Shown: one piece after another, positions 19,450 through 30,163 of the stretch | Layout of the letters: the number at the start of each line of letters is the position of its first letter | How positions within the stretch are numbered: the stretch's first letter is position 1 | DNA from: Trachelipus rathkii | Taxonomy: Eukaryota > Arthropoda > Malacostraca > Isopoda > Trachelipodidae | Direction of reading: 5' to 3' | Length of the DNA stretch: 30,163 nt | Assembly (NCBI GenBank): GCA_015478945.1 | Contig: JABUQX010118838.1 | Coordinates: forward strand, 1 to 30,163 | Notes under the pieces: generated by a model | The model's database searches: none | Seen by the model: the letters and a program-made list of their open reading frames with translations, nothing else | Told to the model about the DNA's origin: nothing | Position numbers and translations under genes: made by a program

Positions 19450-21400
19450 GAGATTTAAGGATTGAAATGTTTTGAGTCCTTCCATACAGAAAGGTGAGAA
19501 GGAAAATGAAACTTTGAGATTATTATATGGAGAGAAGTCATTTCACTAAAAGGGATCTTCAGATAACATTCTATTTGTCAAAGAAGAAGACTGATTGTTT
19601 CTTCCGTAATAAATAGGAAACGGTGACCCTCTTCGCGGCTTCCTTCAAGCGCCAACCTATCTCTTAGCACCTCCTATGGTAATTGGGACTCTATCCTACT
19701 TTTCTCACCTTATTATTCTATCTCAGACTATGTGTTATATATCTCTTTCTTCCTATTTCCTCTCTCTGTCATTCTATTGGGGACTCTGCTATCTCAGTAC
19801 TTTGGTGTATGCAGAAGTCTCTTTTCGCCCATATTCCTCCACTAAACCAAGGGTCACAGTTTTCGAATATAGTATATACCTTGAGATGTTATCAGAGAGC
19901 TGCATCACCATAGGAACTATCTCATAGCACATACCGGATGCGAATCCACTGTGATAAGAGGATATAGTTGGTGCCCCACTTGGTTCTTTGTGAATGGAGA
20001 ACATAGATAAGAAACACGCGCCCATAGAGTTATTTACTTTCAGATTTCCTCCAGCGATGCTTATTGTTGAGTATAAGTTATTACAATCTCCTTCACAGTG
20101 CACTGGGTTTATACACATTGTTTCGCATACGTCGTCCATAAAGCAAATCTAGACGTTCCTAAAAATGTGTATCATAAATTCCCTGCCTACAAACATCCCA
20201 TTAAGTCTCATTTGAGATGGAGAGAAGTGTTATAGTACCATATATTGTGTCCAGCCAAAACACTATATCAACGGAGTGCAGTATATATAACAGTAGACAG
20301 AATCTAACTTAGAGCAATAATTCTTCTCATATGAATTTATCCATCTCAAAGTACACGCATGAACGATGATATCATGGCCGACCGGAGAGTATAGTGGTAA
20401 TTGTGGCCTTACGGTTGCTGTGTATCCTCTCTGACCAAAGAAGGATGGAGTCTCCCAAGACCCGAATAGGCTTTAATTATAGTCACCTCTCTTAACATTT
20501 CATGACGAGAAGCACACTGGTGATATAATAAATTCCCTTGACCGAACTAAAGTCTTGTAACTAGACTCATTGCACTAACACTATATAAGTACTTCGATAT
20601 ATTGTAGCACTAACTAGATAATACACGACACCCGAGAGGTTTCTTATATTGAAACGACACTATTCAAATTTCGATATACTCGGCTCCCTCCCCTTTAAAT
20701 GCCTATAGTATTTCAGATCTTGTAAATCATCTTTAATGCAAAAGATGAAACTGATTGATAAACTGGTTTTTGGTTGGTTTATTAATTAGAACACCTCAGG
20801 GTCATTAGAGAACTTCTACCTTTGAGCTCATGATAGTTTAGAAAATATTGTACTATAACGAGGGAATAGAAGGACACCAAAGCTCTAAACAAGTCAGATG
20901 TGCGCAAAGATGAGAGGGCACTAGACTATAGCGAAGACTCTACCGTCCAACCTCCGTCCTGTCAAATTTGCGATCTTTGAATTATCTGGTAATTAGATAG
21001 AGAGGAATACAAGAACAAGGAATAAATATTGGCTCTCCTGTGCTATTACATATGTCGATATGTTGAATGTGGTAGTACTCTCTAAGGACATTATGATAGC
21101 TTTAGGGATATTTAAGAAGATGTACCTATCATAGTAGTATGTAGGATGCCCACATGCACTTATAATGCTTGTAAACACGCGATCTTATGGAGTCAGTCCT
21201 CCAATCGTTTTGCGATTTAGAAGAGAATGCTTGCTATTGTATTTTAAGAAATACTATTTAATTCTTCACGAGAATTGTCCTGATGTAGAGAAACTATTCG
21301 TTTTTCCAGATTTATTAAGAAGATGTCTACGCCACCAATATTCGATACTTCGCGTTTTGTTGATATAAACCTGTGGGGGTTTCGTTTTGACGTCGGTGTT

Positions 21401-24400
21401 TATATTTGATGCTGTTTTATCGGGTGTGAAAGAAACGGTCTAGATTTTATATAATTAAAGATATATCTATAAGATATGGAAATCTCACACCGCACATTCA
21501 CCACATTCGAGCTACTTAAAATAATATATAACCAAAAATTAATCCTTTGAGTTCTAAGATAAACTCCTTCGAAACGAAAAAATATACTTGTATTTACCAG
21601 GATCGACGACTTTCAACTTCTCGGAGTTCTTCAATAACTGCGTTAAAAGATAAGAATATATTGCGCAAACTGATTTATACCTAGCATAATTTATAAAAGT
21701 TTCCATTAATAGTCATTTATGTCATGTTCGGAGACATCTCTAATAGATCACCATGGAAAATGTACTCAACACCTTCATCATTCAAAATCGTAATAAGTAA
21801 GGAACACGACCTTAGGGAGGAGGACCTCTTTGATAACGTACCATGAATACGGATTAAGGAATAAGGTTGAGCTAATTAGGTGGTGTATCGCAGGGTAACA
21901 GAGGAGACTGATGAGACACTGTGAAACTTTTTATTTAGGTAATTTCCATTTCCTCGCCTCTTTAGTAGTCTTATGTCCAATTATACACATGTCTTATTCG
22001 ATACGTCTGATCTTTATACTATTCCATACAATTTCAGATAACTCTAGCCTGGATTAGATCATTAGTTATATTCAGTGTTGATTTAAGAAACACACATTAA
22101 TTATAAACTAGATTAAACTCACATAGATTTAGGAATAAGATTCATTATGTTCTCCATCTTTGGGATTTCTTACTGTGCATTACTTTTTTTATATATCCTC
22201 ATAAAATAAAAATGTTTTAATAGTATAGCGTATATCTACTCTCAAGGGCAATTTGTGCTACAATAAAACCTCTAATAAATATTAGCAAACATTTGAATTA
22301 AAGAGCAAGCAACCCAATCTTTTTTCGACCCGAATAGAAACAAAATATAGAACAAGTATATTTTTTTTTTCATATTAAACTTACACCACAATTGGAAAAT
22401 TCTACCTTCAATATGTTTTGCTTTGAAGTGGACAAGTGGTATAAGTCTAATTCAACTATTTATCAAAAGATAGCAGCTTATGTGTAACAAATTTTACAGA
22501 ACAAATGTAATAGTAAAATTTTAACTTACCAATGGAGGAGAAACAAAATTTAAGACATTTCTTTTCGATTAAATGGAAATATATTAATGAAATAACTAAT
22601 ATATTAAGAAACTATAATTTAGTTTGTAAATGTAAATGCTGACTTATTATGTTTTAATCCATTAACCATTACTAATTTCTCAATTTAAATTAGAAAGAAT
22701 CGAGACAAGTTAAAGATTAGTTTCTCCAAGCTCGCTTCTTAACTATAATAAATGAAAGTATACGGATAAAGGTATGTATGTAAGATAATTTCAATATGGC
22801 TAAAAAATATTCAGAAATAGAAGTTCGGTAAAATAATTTGATCTGGTTTCTACTCACACATTCAAATACCACATTAGTCAAAATATTATCTTAATAGTCA
22901 TAACAAAGAAAATGTAATGAATCAGAGATTTCATATCCTGTGAACTTTAGTTATATTAATATTGAACAAATTATAAAACTAATTACTGTTTTGAGATTTC
23001 ACTTATAGGGACCTAATTATTTCCTTAGAATGTCCCTCAGACATTAAAGAAAACCATATCGTCATAACAATAGTTAAGTAAATTAAACATTCATAAAGAT
23101 ATTTATTCTTACACATATCTTTTAATCGAAAAGCCATCATATTTCTGAAATTAGTTTTTCATAACTCATCCTAAAGGAGCTCAACCCAATTTTGGAATTA
23201 AACTAATGACATTCGAACAAGTAAAATATGTTCTAATGTACCTAAGAAATTAATGTAAAGTATAAATTGAAGTCTTAATCAATGTGAATTAACTCAGCAC
23301 TGATCAAAAAGAACAATCAAAAGCTCTGCACTTTGTAACAAGTATTCAGGTAGAGAGTAACGATACCTCTACATTAATTTTTTGGTACAATGCCACACCA
23401 GCTCAAAGGCAGAAAAAGTTCTTATATAATACTCTAGTAAAAGAAAAATTATAATACATACTTAGGATATAAAGACCCTTACCACTTCATATTTATACAT
23501 CCTCTTAATAGGCTTGGGATTGTTCTAATTCTTGAAAGCAATCGAATAAAATTAATTTGTCAAACTATACAAATAATGTTAATTACTAATATAATATCAT
23601 AATTACATTCTAAATCAAGTAATGATTAATAAAATCAACTGGGAAAGTAAGGGTTAAAAATGTCAAATTTAATATAAATTATTAATCAGAACAAGCTACT
23701 TTCATTTACTTTTCTTATTAACATTTTCAAATACATAGATGGGAGTAGATTTTTTATCTTCATATATCAGATTAAGGCGAAAGATGGACATTCTTAAAAT
23801 CAAAATATTAGGAACTAATTGCGTAAATAAACGCCAAATGGAATTTATTTCTCCTGTGAAATAGACATATACACGTGAGGGATGATTGATTTTCACAAAA
23901 AGGTATGAAAATACATACCATTAAATCATGCTGTGTCTCATACTACCTAAAGATATACAGAGAAAAGTCAACTCCTTTCCGCTTTCATTTCACTCTCTAG
24001 ACTGCTTTTTCATGCTAAGACTATGCTGGAACCCAAGTGTTTCTCATCCTTTGATGACTTACTAGTCATCACCTATTTAATTCCTTATAATCCTAAAGAT
24101 GGGGAAGTATAAAGTCTCCGAAACTTCATACCCACTTTTTCTCACACTCCTTGGGACCTGAATGCAGACCAAATTAACAAGCACATTATTTACTCTCTTG
24201 ACATAAAATATACCCTATACGTTCGATACGTAATATGTAACTAATAGACCTCACAACTAAATACTATTTTCTTTGTGATATTATGGTCCATAAACGGAAA
24301 TACACTTATCTATAAAGAATCGTACCACAATAACCTTTGTCGACAAAATTTATGGCAAATTAGCAGTTTTGCCCTCCACTACCTACAGGTTATTATGCTT

Positions 24401-24700
24401 ATCTAGATCGATGATAATTAAATCAGTCATTAAGTTTTATGTATATGCAATTCTAAATTACTTAAAATTTTAACCATGACTTTTCTCTCATTGACACCTA
24501 ATTGTATTAGATATACAAATCTAATGGACTACTTATATACTTCGTCACTATTAGGACATTTCACCCTATATTTTTTTTTTGTTTCAGTAATAAACTAAGG
24601 GTACTGTCATCGTCCATGTGAATATAAACCCAATTTACTAAATTACAACCATGTTAAATGAACTAAATGTCCTTATTCTAACTATTCTCAGCTGGATGCG
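21401..24700. other. AT-rich aperiodic segment, no gene
   Basis: The segment is AT-rich with long T runs reappearing (22361-22370 and 24571-24580). The only open frame of note is 64 codons on the minus strand at 23702-23896. It has no recognisable domain and is rich in Ile, Asn and Lys, as AT-rich chance frames are. No tandem repeat or transposon end is visible. Confidence 0.5.
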
Positions 24701-26250
24701 TAACTAATTTCATATCATTGTTGCCTGAAAAGGGATGATACCATGCCAAGGATCGTTTCACGTAGGCCGTACTACCCCGTCACCTGAGTAAGAAAGTAGC
24801 CGAGATCCATTCATCCAAATTCTTTCTTTTTTGCATAAATCGGGTACATGCTTTCGAGAGATAAGATATGGGAAGTTATTTATTCGGAACTTTTTATCAC
24901 GCGGTATAAGTTATGCATTAAACCATTATTAATTCTAAGCATGGTCTCTAATCAATGTTATTTCCAAGCAAGGTTGTCAAAGTCTCTCGGATGAAGTATA
25001 AAATATTTCGAGTTGGAAATTTTTGATAGCATAGACTAGAGGCAACCGTATCTGACCTACACGATACTCATTAAGGTGTTCAACATGCATGCATGTTTAT
25101 TTAACCCTTTTCCACTCCGATCAGTGTCCCGCGGAGTTCTATGATCTACACTCTGCAGTATCCCGTTTGCCATGACTCTAACTTGGTGGATGAAGGCTAA
25201 CTATTTCCACAAGGACGGATTCTGCGGTTGTTCTTCTTGCGGATATGGTCGTAGATTCGTCGTCTTATGTTTAGGTTTTGGACTAAAAATAATATATCAA
25301 CCTCTCTCGTGCGAATATGTCAATACCAGCAGGCTCGATCAGGAAGCGCGGACTGTAAGTAACACTACCAACTTTCTATGCGCCGAGGCAACTATCCACA
25401 ATGTTGGCGATATGCTCTAAAACATGTAGCATAATTTTGATAAGCTCAGCGGCTTTCGGAGTAATAGCAGTAATTCCCGATCTTTTTCCGTAAGTAAAGA
25501 TAATATAAATGATAGTGATGCATCTAGGATATAGCCAACGATTCTTATACGAATCTTCATTGCGACACGACTAGACAGGAGAGGGTTGTCGTTTACTATC
25601 CTAGACTCTAATCACTCATACGTCGCCTCTTAACCTAAATTCATCTTGTACTATCACTATGTGGGAGTTTTGATGAATATATAAAAGATAACACAAATCC
25701 ACTCCCCATACAATGATGATAAATAACAGGTTATATATCATTTCATTCGGATAGATTGTCAGTAGATAGACATATATGCTATATTGTAAATTCAGTCTTA
25801 GAAGAATTAAAACTCTCACTATGATAAAGAGTGTGACTTTAATAAGTAGAACTTTCTATATGACGTTGCATATTCAATCGAGATTTTTCTTGTCATATCT
25901 ACGGTCTCAAATAATTTCACACAACTCTCTAGCGATCAGATTACACTAGACCGATTGTGTTGTACACATAACTTCCTATCTCACACAGTAATTCATTTAT
26001 AAACGCGTTTGCAATATGTATACTAATTTATCCTAATGGCGGTTGAATATGCTAACGACAATTTTTTAAAAACCGTAACTCACCACGCTATGACAATACT
26101 ACCTAATACCTCCCTATATATCTCTACGGATGATAGGGAGAAAACATACAAAACACAACTCTGAGTTTCATAAAGGACCAGCTATCAATGAAGAAAGATG
26201 GTAGATGAGGAAAAACGTGAAGTCAAATACGCTGATAAATTGGGCCCCAA
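24701..26250. other. Mixed-composition segment, no gene supported
   Basis: GC rises again, most clearly around 25130-25420. An 82-codon plus frame at 25172-25420 starts with ATG and contains five Cys in its first half. The spacing is not a pattern I can assign to a zinc-binding or secreted peptide family, and no signal peptide, splice context or second copy supports it. A minus frame at 25616-25819 is hydrophobic by virtue of AT-richness. Confidence 0.45.
25082..25097. repeat. Perfect 16 bp palindrome of ATGC words
   Basis: AACATGCATGCATGTT equals its own reverse complement and contains ATGC repeated. It lies upstream of the 25172 open frame, but there is no reason to connect the two. Confidence 0.5.
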
Positions 26251-28564
26251 AACGAGAGAGATATATATAGAAAATAATATACGGACTTTAAAAATTGAGC
26301 TATACTCATAAAAACTAGAATTTTATGGTTGATAGTCATGCCATTAACTTCTGGTAAAATATAAATTAATAAGGGTATATTTAATACTACATTGACCAAT
26401 CATTTATAATTACTATCATTTATAATATTATAGTATTATAATTTATATATATATATGCTTTCAATATAATTTTACAGGTAATATTATTATGGGAACTATT
26501 CAACCCTTTAGATTTCCAAGAGTGAGTGAGCTATGTATACAATATATATTTTGGTTTAATAATTTCAAGTGCATTAGTGACTCCTATAAAATCATTTGGT
26601 TAAATACTGCAATAATCACGTTTTAGTTTATATAACTGCTTATATTTTTTTGTAGTGTATGTCAGTTGTCTGATAAGATTTTTATAGGATTAGTAATAAA
26701 ATAAGTATTATAATTTAATTATTTAATCTAATGACTCACCACCTATGTGGATTAGTTGTGATATGCATAGTTTTCTTGAATCCTTCTCGAGCCGAGTGAC
26801 TAAATACAAGATACTATATTTATCAAGTCTCAGTACGACACATGTAGTTTATGTTGGCTATATTGTCGTGAATATAAATATACTGACGGTTCTCATTTTA
26901 TTACAATAATATATGTTTTATTATTTAATATATTTATATAATTACAAATATTAAGAACTGATATCATTATATATATCAAAATTAAATAGAAAAATTTAGA
27001 ATTTTACCAATAATACATATCCACATTATTTAATCACATTTATTATGTTTTTCTGAAAATAACTGATAATATATATATAATAATATTAATAAAAATAATC
27101 TATATAATAGTCTACTCAAGGCTGGAAATACGTGATATGATGTTTATACTAAGACTGGATCATATGAGTAAACTATTACTTCAAAACAGTATTATAATAT
27201 ACTACGGGTACATATTTCTTATTCAAAGACGTCGTCAGTCCTATGCTCAGTACTAACTAGAGCTCTGTGACGTATAATCACGCTTGATATCATTTCTTTC
27301 TCCATATATATAGTATTTTCACCCGATGAGAGTAAGAGCTCTCAGCTGTTAGTTATTTCAAATTTGGTACATAACGCTTGGGTAGAAGGTATAATTATAT
27401 ATATAATATATATATAATAAATTCCTCAATAATTGATAGTTTATTTTATTGTTTTATTATAGTAATGAAAAATAATAATTGTAATTATTACTATAAATAT
27501 CTAATAACATATTTAACATACGTATTGTAATCAAATTTGAGTATTGATCTATTTATGTAATAATATAATTAATTAAATATTATTTATATGTTAGTAAGCG
27601 TTACATAAATTGATGATGCAAAGTTGTATAATATATTCGAAGTGTTTAACTAAATTGTTGAGGTGTATCTTATTAATGTAATTTAATATTTCAATTTTAT
27701 TTTTTATTATGTCTGCTCGCTTTTATAGGTTGTTTAGCAGAGTTTATTTAGCAAAGAATATTTGAAGACAGTCAAGTTTATTTAGCAAGATTATATTAGT
27801 AACGAAAGTCTCTAATGAATAAAATTTAACAATAAAGTTGAAAACTCGATGGTATAATCTTAATTGTAGGGAGGCGCCGCGGTTTTCGGGATAGACACAG
27901 AGCACAGTATGCCTCGGAGCATTATTTTCCAGACGAATTTCATACATTCATATCATATTCAAATATCTAAACTATTATTAGGACAATAGAAAGGAATGAA
28001 TCATCATTTGGAAATAGAATCACTAACTATACATACACCCAAAATTACCTTACAAATATTTTTTATTTTTAGACAAAACAATACATTTAAAAACTTTATT
28101 GATACTGTCAATGCAATTATATATTCCTATATCAATATATTTATTTTACCTATTAACGATAGGTATAATAAAATTAATATATAACAACACATATCAATTT
28201 ATGGTTAAATAATAATATTTCTAAGATAATTATAAATAAATATTTAACTATTATATACTAGATTTCTAATTAATATAACCAATAAACTATTTATTATAGA
28301 ACAGGATACTAAGATAATATAAATTATTTTTTTTATTAATTACTAATAATTAAAAATTAAGTAGTAGCTACCTGCTGGCAGGGTTATATTAAACTAATAT
28401 TAAATAAGGTTAAAATATATAGGTTAATTCGTTTAGTTACGCTCAGGTATTATCAGTTTGATTAATTTAAATATTAAACATAAAAACATTATATTTAGAG
28501 ATTTAACAAATTATCTATTTATAGAAAACCTATTGCATTATCAAATTTTTTATTTTGAGGTATG
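26251..28564. other. AT-rich segment with scattered short TA tracts
   Basis: Short alternating TA tracts occur near 26442-26456, 27069-27081 and 27391-27420, in sequence that is mostly A/T. Two frames of 62-67 codons (27744-27947 minus, 27996-28184 plus) are unrecognised and of chance length. No longer-period tandem repeat stands out by eye. Confidence 0.55.
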
Positions 28565-28588
28565 ATATATTATATATATATATATTAA

Positions 28589-28623
<35 letters not shown>

Positions 28624-28891
28624 TATATATATAAATTATTTATTATTTTATTAATAAATAATATATAATAATATATTATATATATGTATATATATCTATA
28701 TATTATATATATTTAATAATATAATAATAATATATATATAATAAATATATAATATATCATATATATACTATATATATATATATATATTATATATTATATA
28801 TATATTATATATATAAGTTATTAATATATATGTAAATATATATTTAATATATATATTATTCATATATATATATTATTATATATATTTATAT

Positions 28892-28928
<37 letters not shown>

Positions 28929-28953
28929 TATTTATATAATATTATATATAATC

Positions 28954-28985
<32 letters not shown>

Positions 28986-29064
28986 ATATATATATATATA
29001 ATATACTATATATAATAATATATATATATATATATATTATATATATTAATATATATTTATTATT
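28565..29064. repeat. 500 bp TA-rich microsatellite array
   Basis: Nearly pure A/T over 500 bases, this is mainly alternating TA with constant TTA and TAA phase slips, and very few other bases (for example G28686 and C28696). It is the longest simple repeat in the window. It begins and ends abruptly at G28564 and G29065. Length and internal phase are likely unreliable if this is raw long-read sequence. Confidence 0.93.
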
Positions 29065-29083
29065 GCTCATGTGATATATGAGC
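29065..29083. repeat. Small hairpin at the edge of the TA array
   Basis: GCTCAT (29065-29070) and ATGAGC (29078-29083) are perfect inverted arms around a 7 nt loop. They mark the first non-AT bases after the TA array. Probably chance. Confidence 0.4.
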
Positions 29084-29624
29084 CCTTTAATTTTATTGAT
29101 AAATAAATTAGAGATGGCTCCTTTATTCCATGAGAAAACAAATAATTCAAATTATAATATATAACAAAAATTAAATTGCTTTAATAATTAATTATTTATA
29201 TAATAAGTAAATCTAATATTTTAAGATTATTGAAAAATAACTCCTAAAATACTCATGTATCTCATTATCACAAGTATTATAATTAGTTACATAATCATGT
29301 CATTAATAATATATGGTACAGTATAACTGAATGTATCATATTACTAAAATGATTGATAAGTTGTTTTATCATTGTACTTATAATACATAGTGATCATAAA
29401 TAATAAGTGTATATATAAACCAGTGACTAATTAAATGTGCTTTTTAAGAATACTCTATATGTTATAAATGATAGATCAATTATGTTACATTTTATTGACT
29501 ACTTTATAAGCTTCCTGCTAATATTCACATCTCTATTAAAAAGTCAAATTGATGAGTAAAGGAGTAGAAAATTAGATATATACTCACTCGAGTTGAATTA
29601 TAAAATTTTTAAATACACTCAAAG
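29084..29624. other. AT-rich spacer between TA arrays
   Basis: This is unique AT-rich sequence with no open frame of note and nothing recognised. Confidence 0.5.
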
Positions 29625-29802
29625 TATAATATTTATAATATATATAATATATAAATAATATATATATTTATAATATATATTAATATATATATAGTTATTA
29701 TATATATATTATATATTAATATATATATATAATATCTATATATATATATATATAATATTAATATAATATATATAGGGAGGTTGTGTGTGTGGGTGTGTGT
29801 TA
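29625..29802. repeat. Compound TA / GT microsatellite
   Basis: A TA-rich array (29625-29774, with single interruptions such as G29694 and C29736) passes through GGGAGG into a GT run (core 29782-29800, interrupted once by GGG). Compound TA/GT repeats are common in eukaryotic genomes and support real genomic origin for this end of the window. Confidence 0.9.
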
Positions 29803-30163
29803 GCCTTATACTATGAAGTTAATAAGAGTGCCTATATTTGACTTACAAACACCATAAATTCGAGTGGTTTTTATATATATATTATTATATATATATCATA
29901 AAACTTATATATTTATTATTATATACTCGCTTCATCACCTAAGCTATAGCCTATATTTTGCTCTACAAAATATTATGGATACAATATTATATATATCTCT
30001 ATATTATATATTTTAATATAATAATATATATTAAATATATAATTAATATAATTATTATTATATATTAATATAGTATAATATATATAATATATAGTTATAT
30101 ATTATATATATAATATATATATATATTATATATATATATATATATTATCACTAAGTTAGTATT
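29803..30163. repeat. AT-rich end with two more TA arrays
   Basis: Unique sequence to about 29870 is followed by a TA/TTA tract (about 29872-29926), a short mixed spacer, and a further TA array from about 29982 to 30148. The window ends in 15 bases of mixed sequence just beyond that array. No gene or RNA is visible. Confidence 0.85.

Larger units (their letters stand above)
15000..21400. other. Aperiodic mixed-composition segment, no gene supported
   Basis: Composition alternates between roughly 30% and 45% GC over a few hundred bases. Open frames of 60-116 codons lie on both strands (15200-15454 minus, 16209-16433 plus, 16789-17061 and 17065-17325 minus, 18209-18424 plus, 19676-20139 in three overlapping frames, 21165-21368 plus). 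None resembles a known protein, and several start at non-ATG codons. Two neighbouring minus frames at 16789-17325 are separated by only 3 bases, but neither looks like a protein domain. Two strong short hairpins are listed separately. I see no tRNA, rRNA or transposon termini. Confidence 0.5.

Noticed and set aside
19676..20139. Three overlapping frames (two plus, one minus, up to 116 codons)
   Set aside because: They are mutually exclusive, of chance length and unrecognised. The hydrophobic look of the plus frames follows from T-rich sequence.
1..30163. Window as a fold-back (palindromic) read
   Set aside because: The satellite on the left has no inverted counterpart on the right. The sequence just left of the skew reversal near 10.6 kb is not repeated in reverse complement just right of it.
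1..30163. tRNA, rRNA or telomeric repeats
   Set aside because: I saw no cloverleaf with a T-loop GTTCRANNC-type core, no rRNA core sequence and no tandem TTAGG or TTAGGG runs. A tRNAscan-SE and Infernal run would settle this.

Overview
This is an AT-rich, repeat-dominated eukaryotic window. I found no gene in it: no protein-coding gene, rRNA or tRNA, CRISPR array or mobile element can be supported. A eukaryote is suggested by a roughly 315 bp tandem satellite array, several hundred bases of TA dinucleotide repeat, and compound TC/TA and GT/TA microsatellites. None of these is typical of bacteria or phages. The sequence does not allow a finer placement of the organism.

Layout. Positions 1-429 are AT-rich with nothing recognised. 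Positions 430-4832 hold a satellite of about 13 degenerate copies. Its right end runs into an AAT-type microsatellite (4833-4864), followed by A and T homopolymers. Positions 5202-7000 are mostly low complexity: a TC run, three TA tracts, an AAT tract, a G-free A/C-rich tract and another A/T tract. From about 7.0 to 26.2 kb lies a long stretch of aperiodic sequence. It shows neighbouring compositional segments: pyrimidine-rich to about 10.45 kb, purine-rich from about 10.6 to 15 kb, mixed to about 21.4 kb, AT-rich to 24.7 kb, then mixed again. From about 26.2 kb to the end the sequence becomes increasingly AT-rich and finishes in long TA arrays.

Interpretation. The satellite copies differ from each other mainly by small indels, homopolymer length changes and local bursts of inserted bases. 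Together with the absence of any recognisable gene or transposon in over 20 kb, this makes the window look like a single uncorrected or poorly polished long read, or a contig built from one. The satellite and the simple repeats are very probably real genome structure. The aperiodic middle may be real intergenic DNA, decayed sequence or base-calling noise, and I cannot decide between these from the sequence alone.

Coding potential. Open frames of 60-146 codons occur on both strands and often overlap one another. Several begin with TTG rather than ATG, and none gives a protein I recognise. Their lengths are what 30 kb of non-coding sequence would give by chance. I did not find an undescribed biological system. 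The points most worth checking are the satellite family, the abrupt A/T to A/C switch at 6514, the reversal of purine/pyrimidine skew near 10.5 kb, and the GC-rich pocket at 9905-10080.
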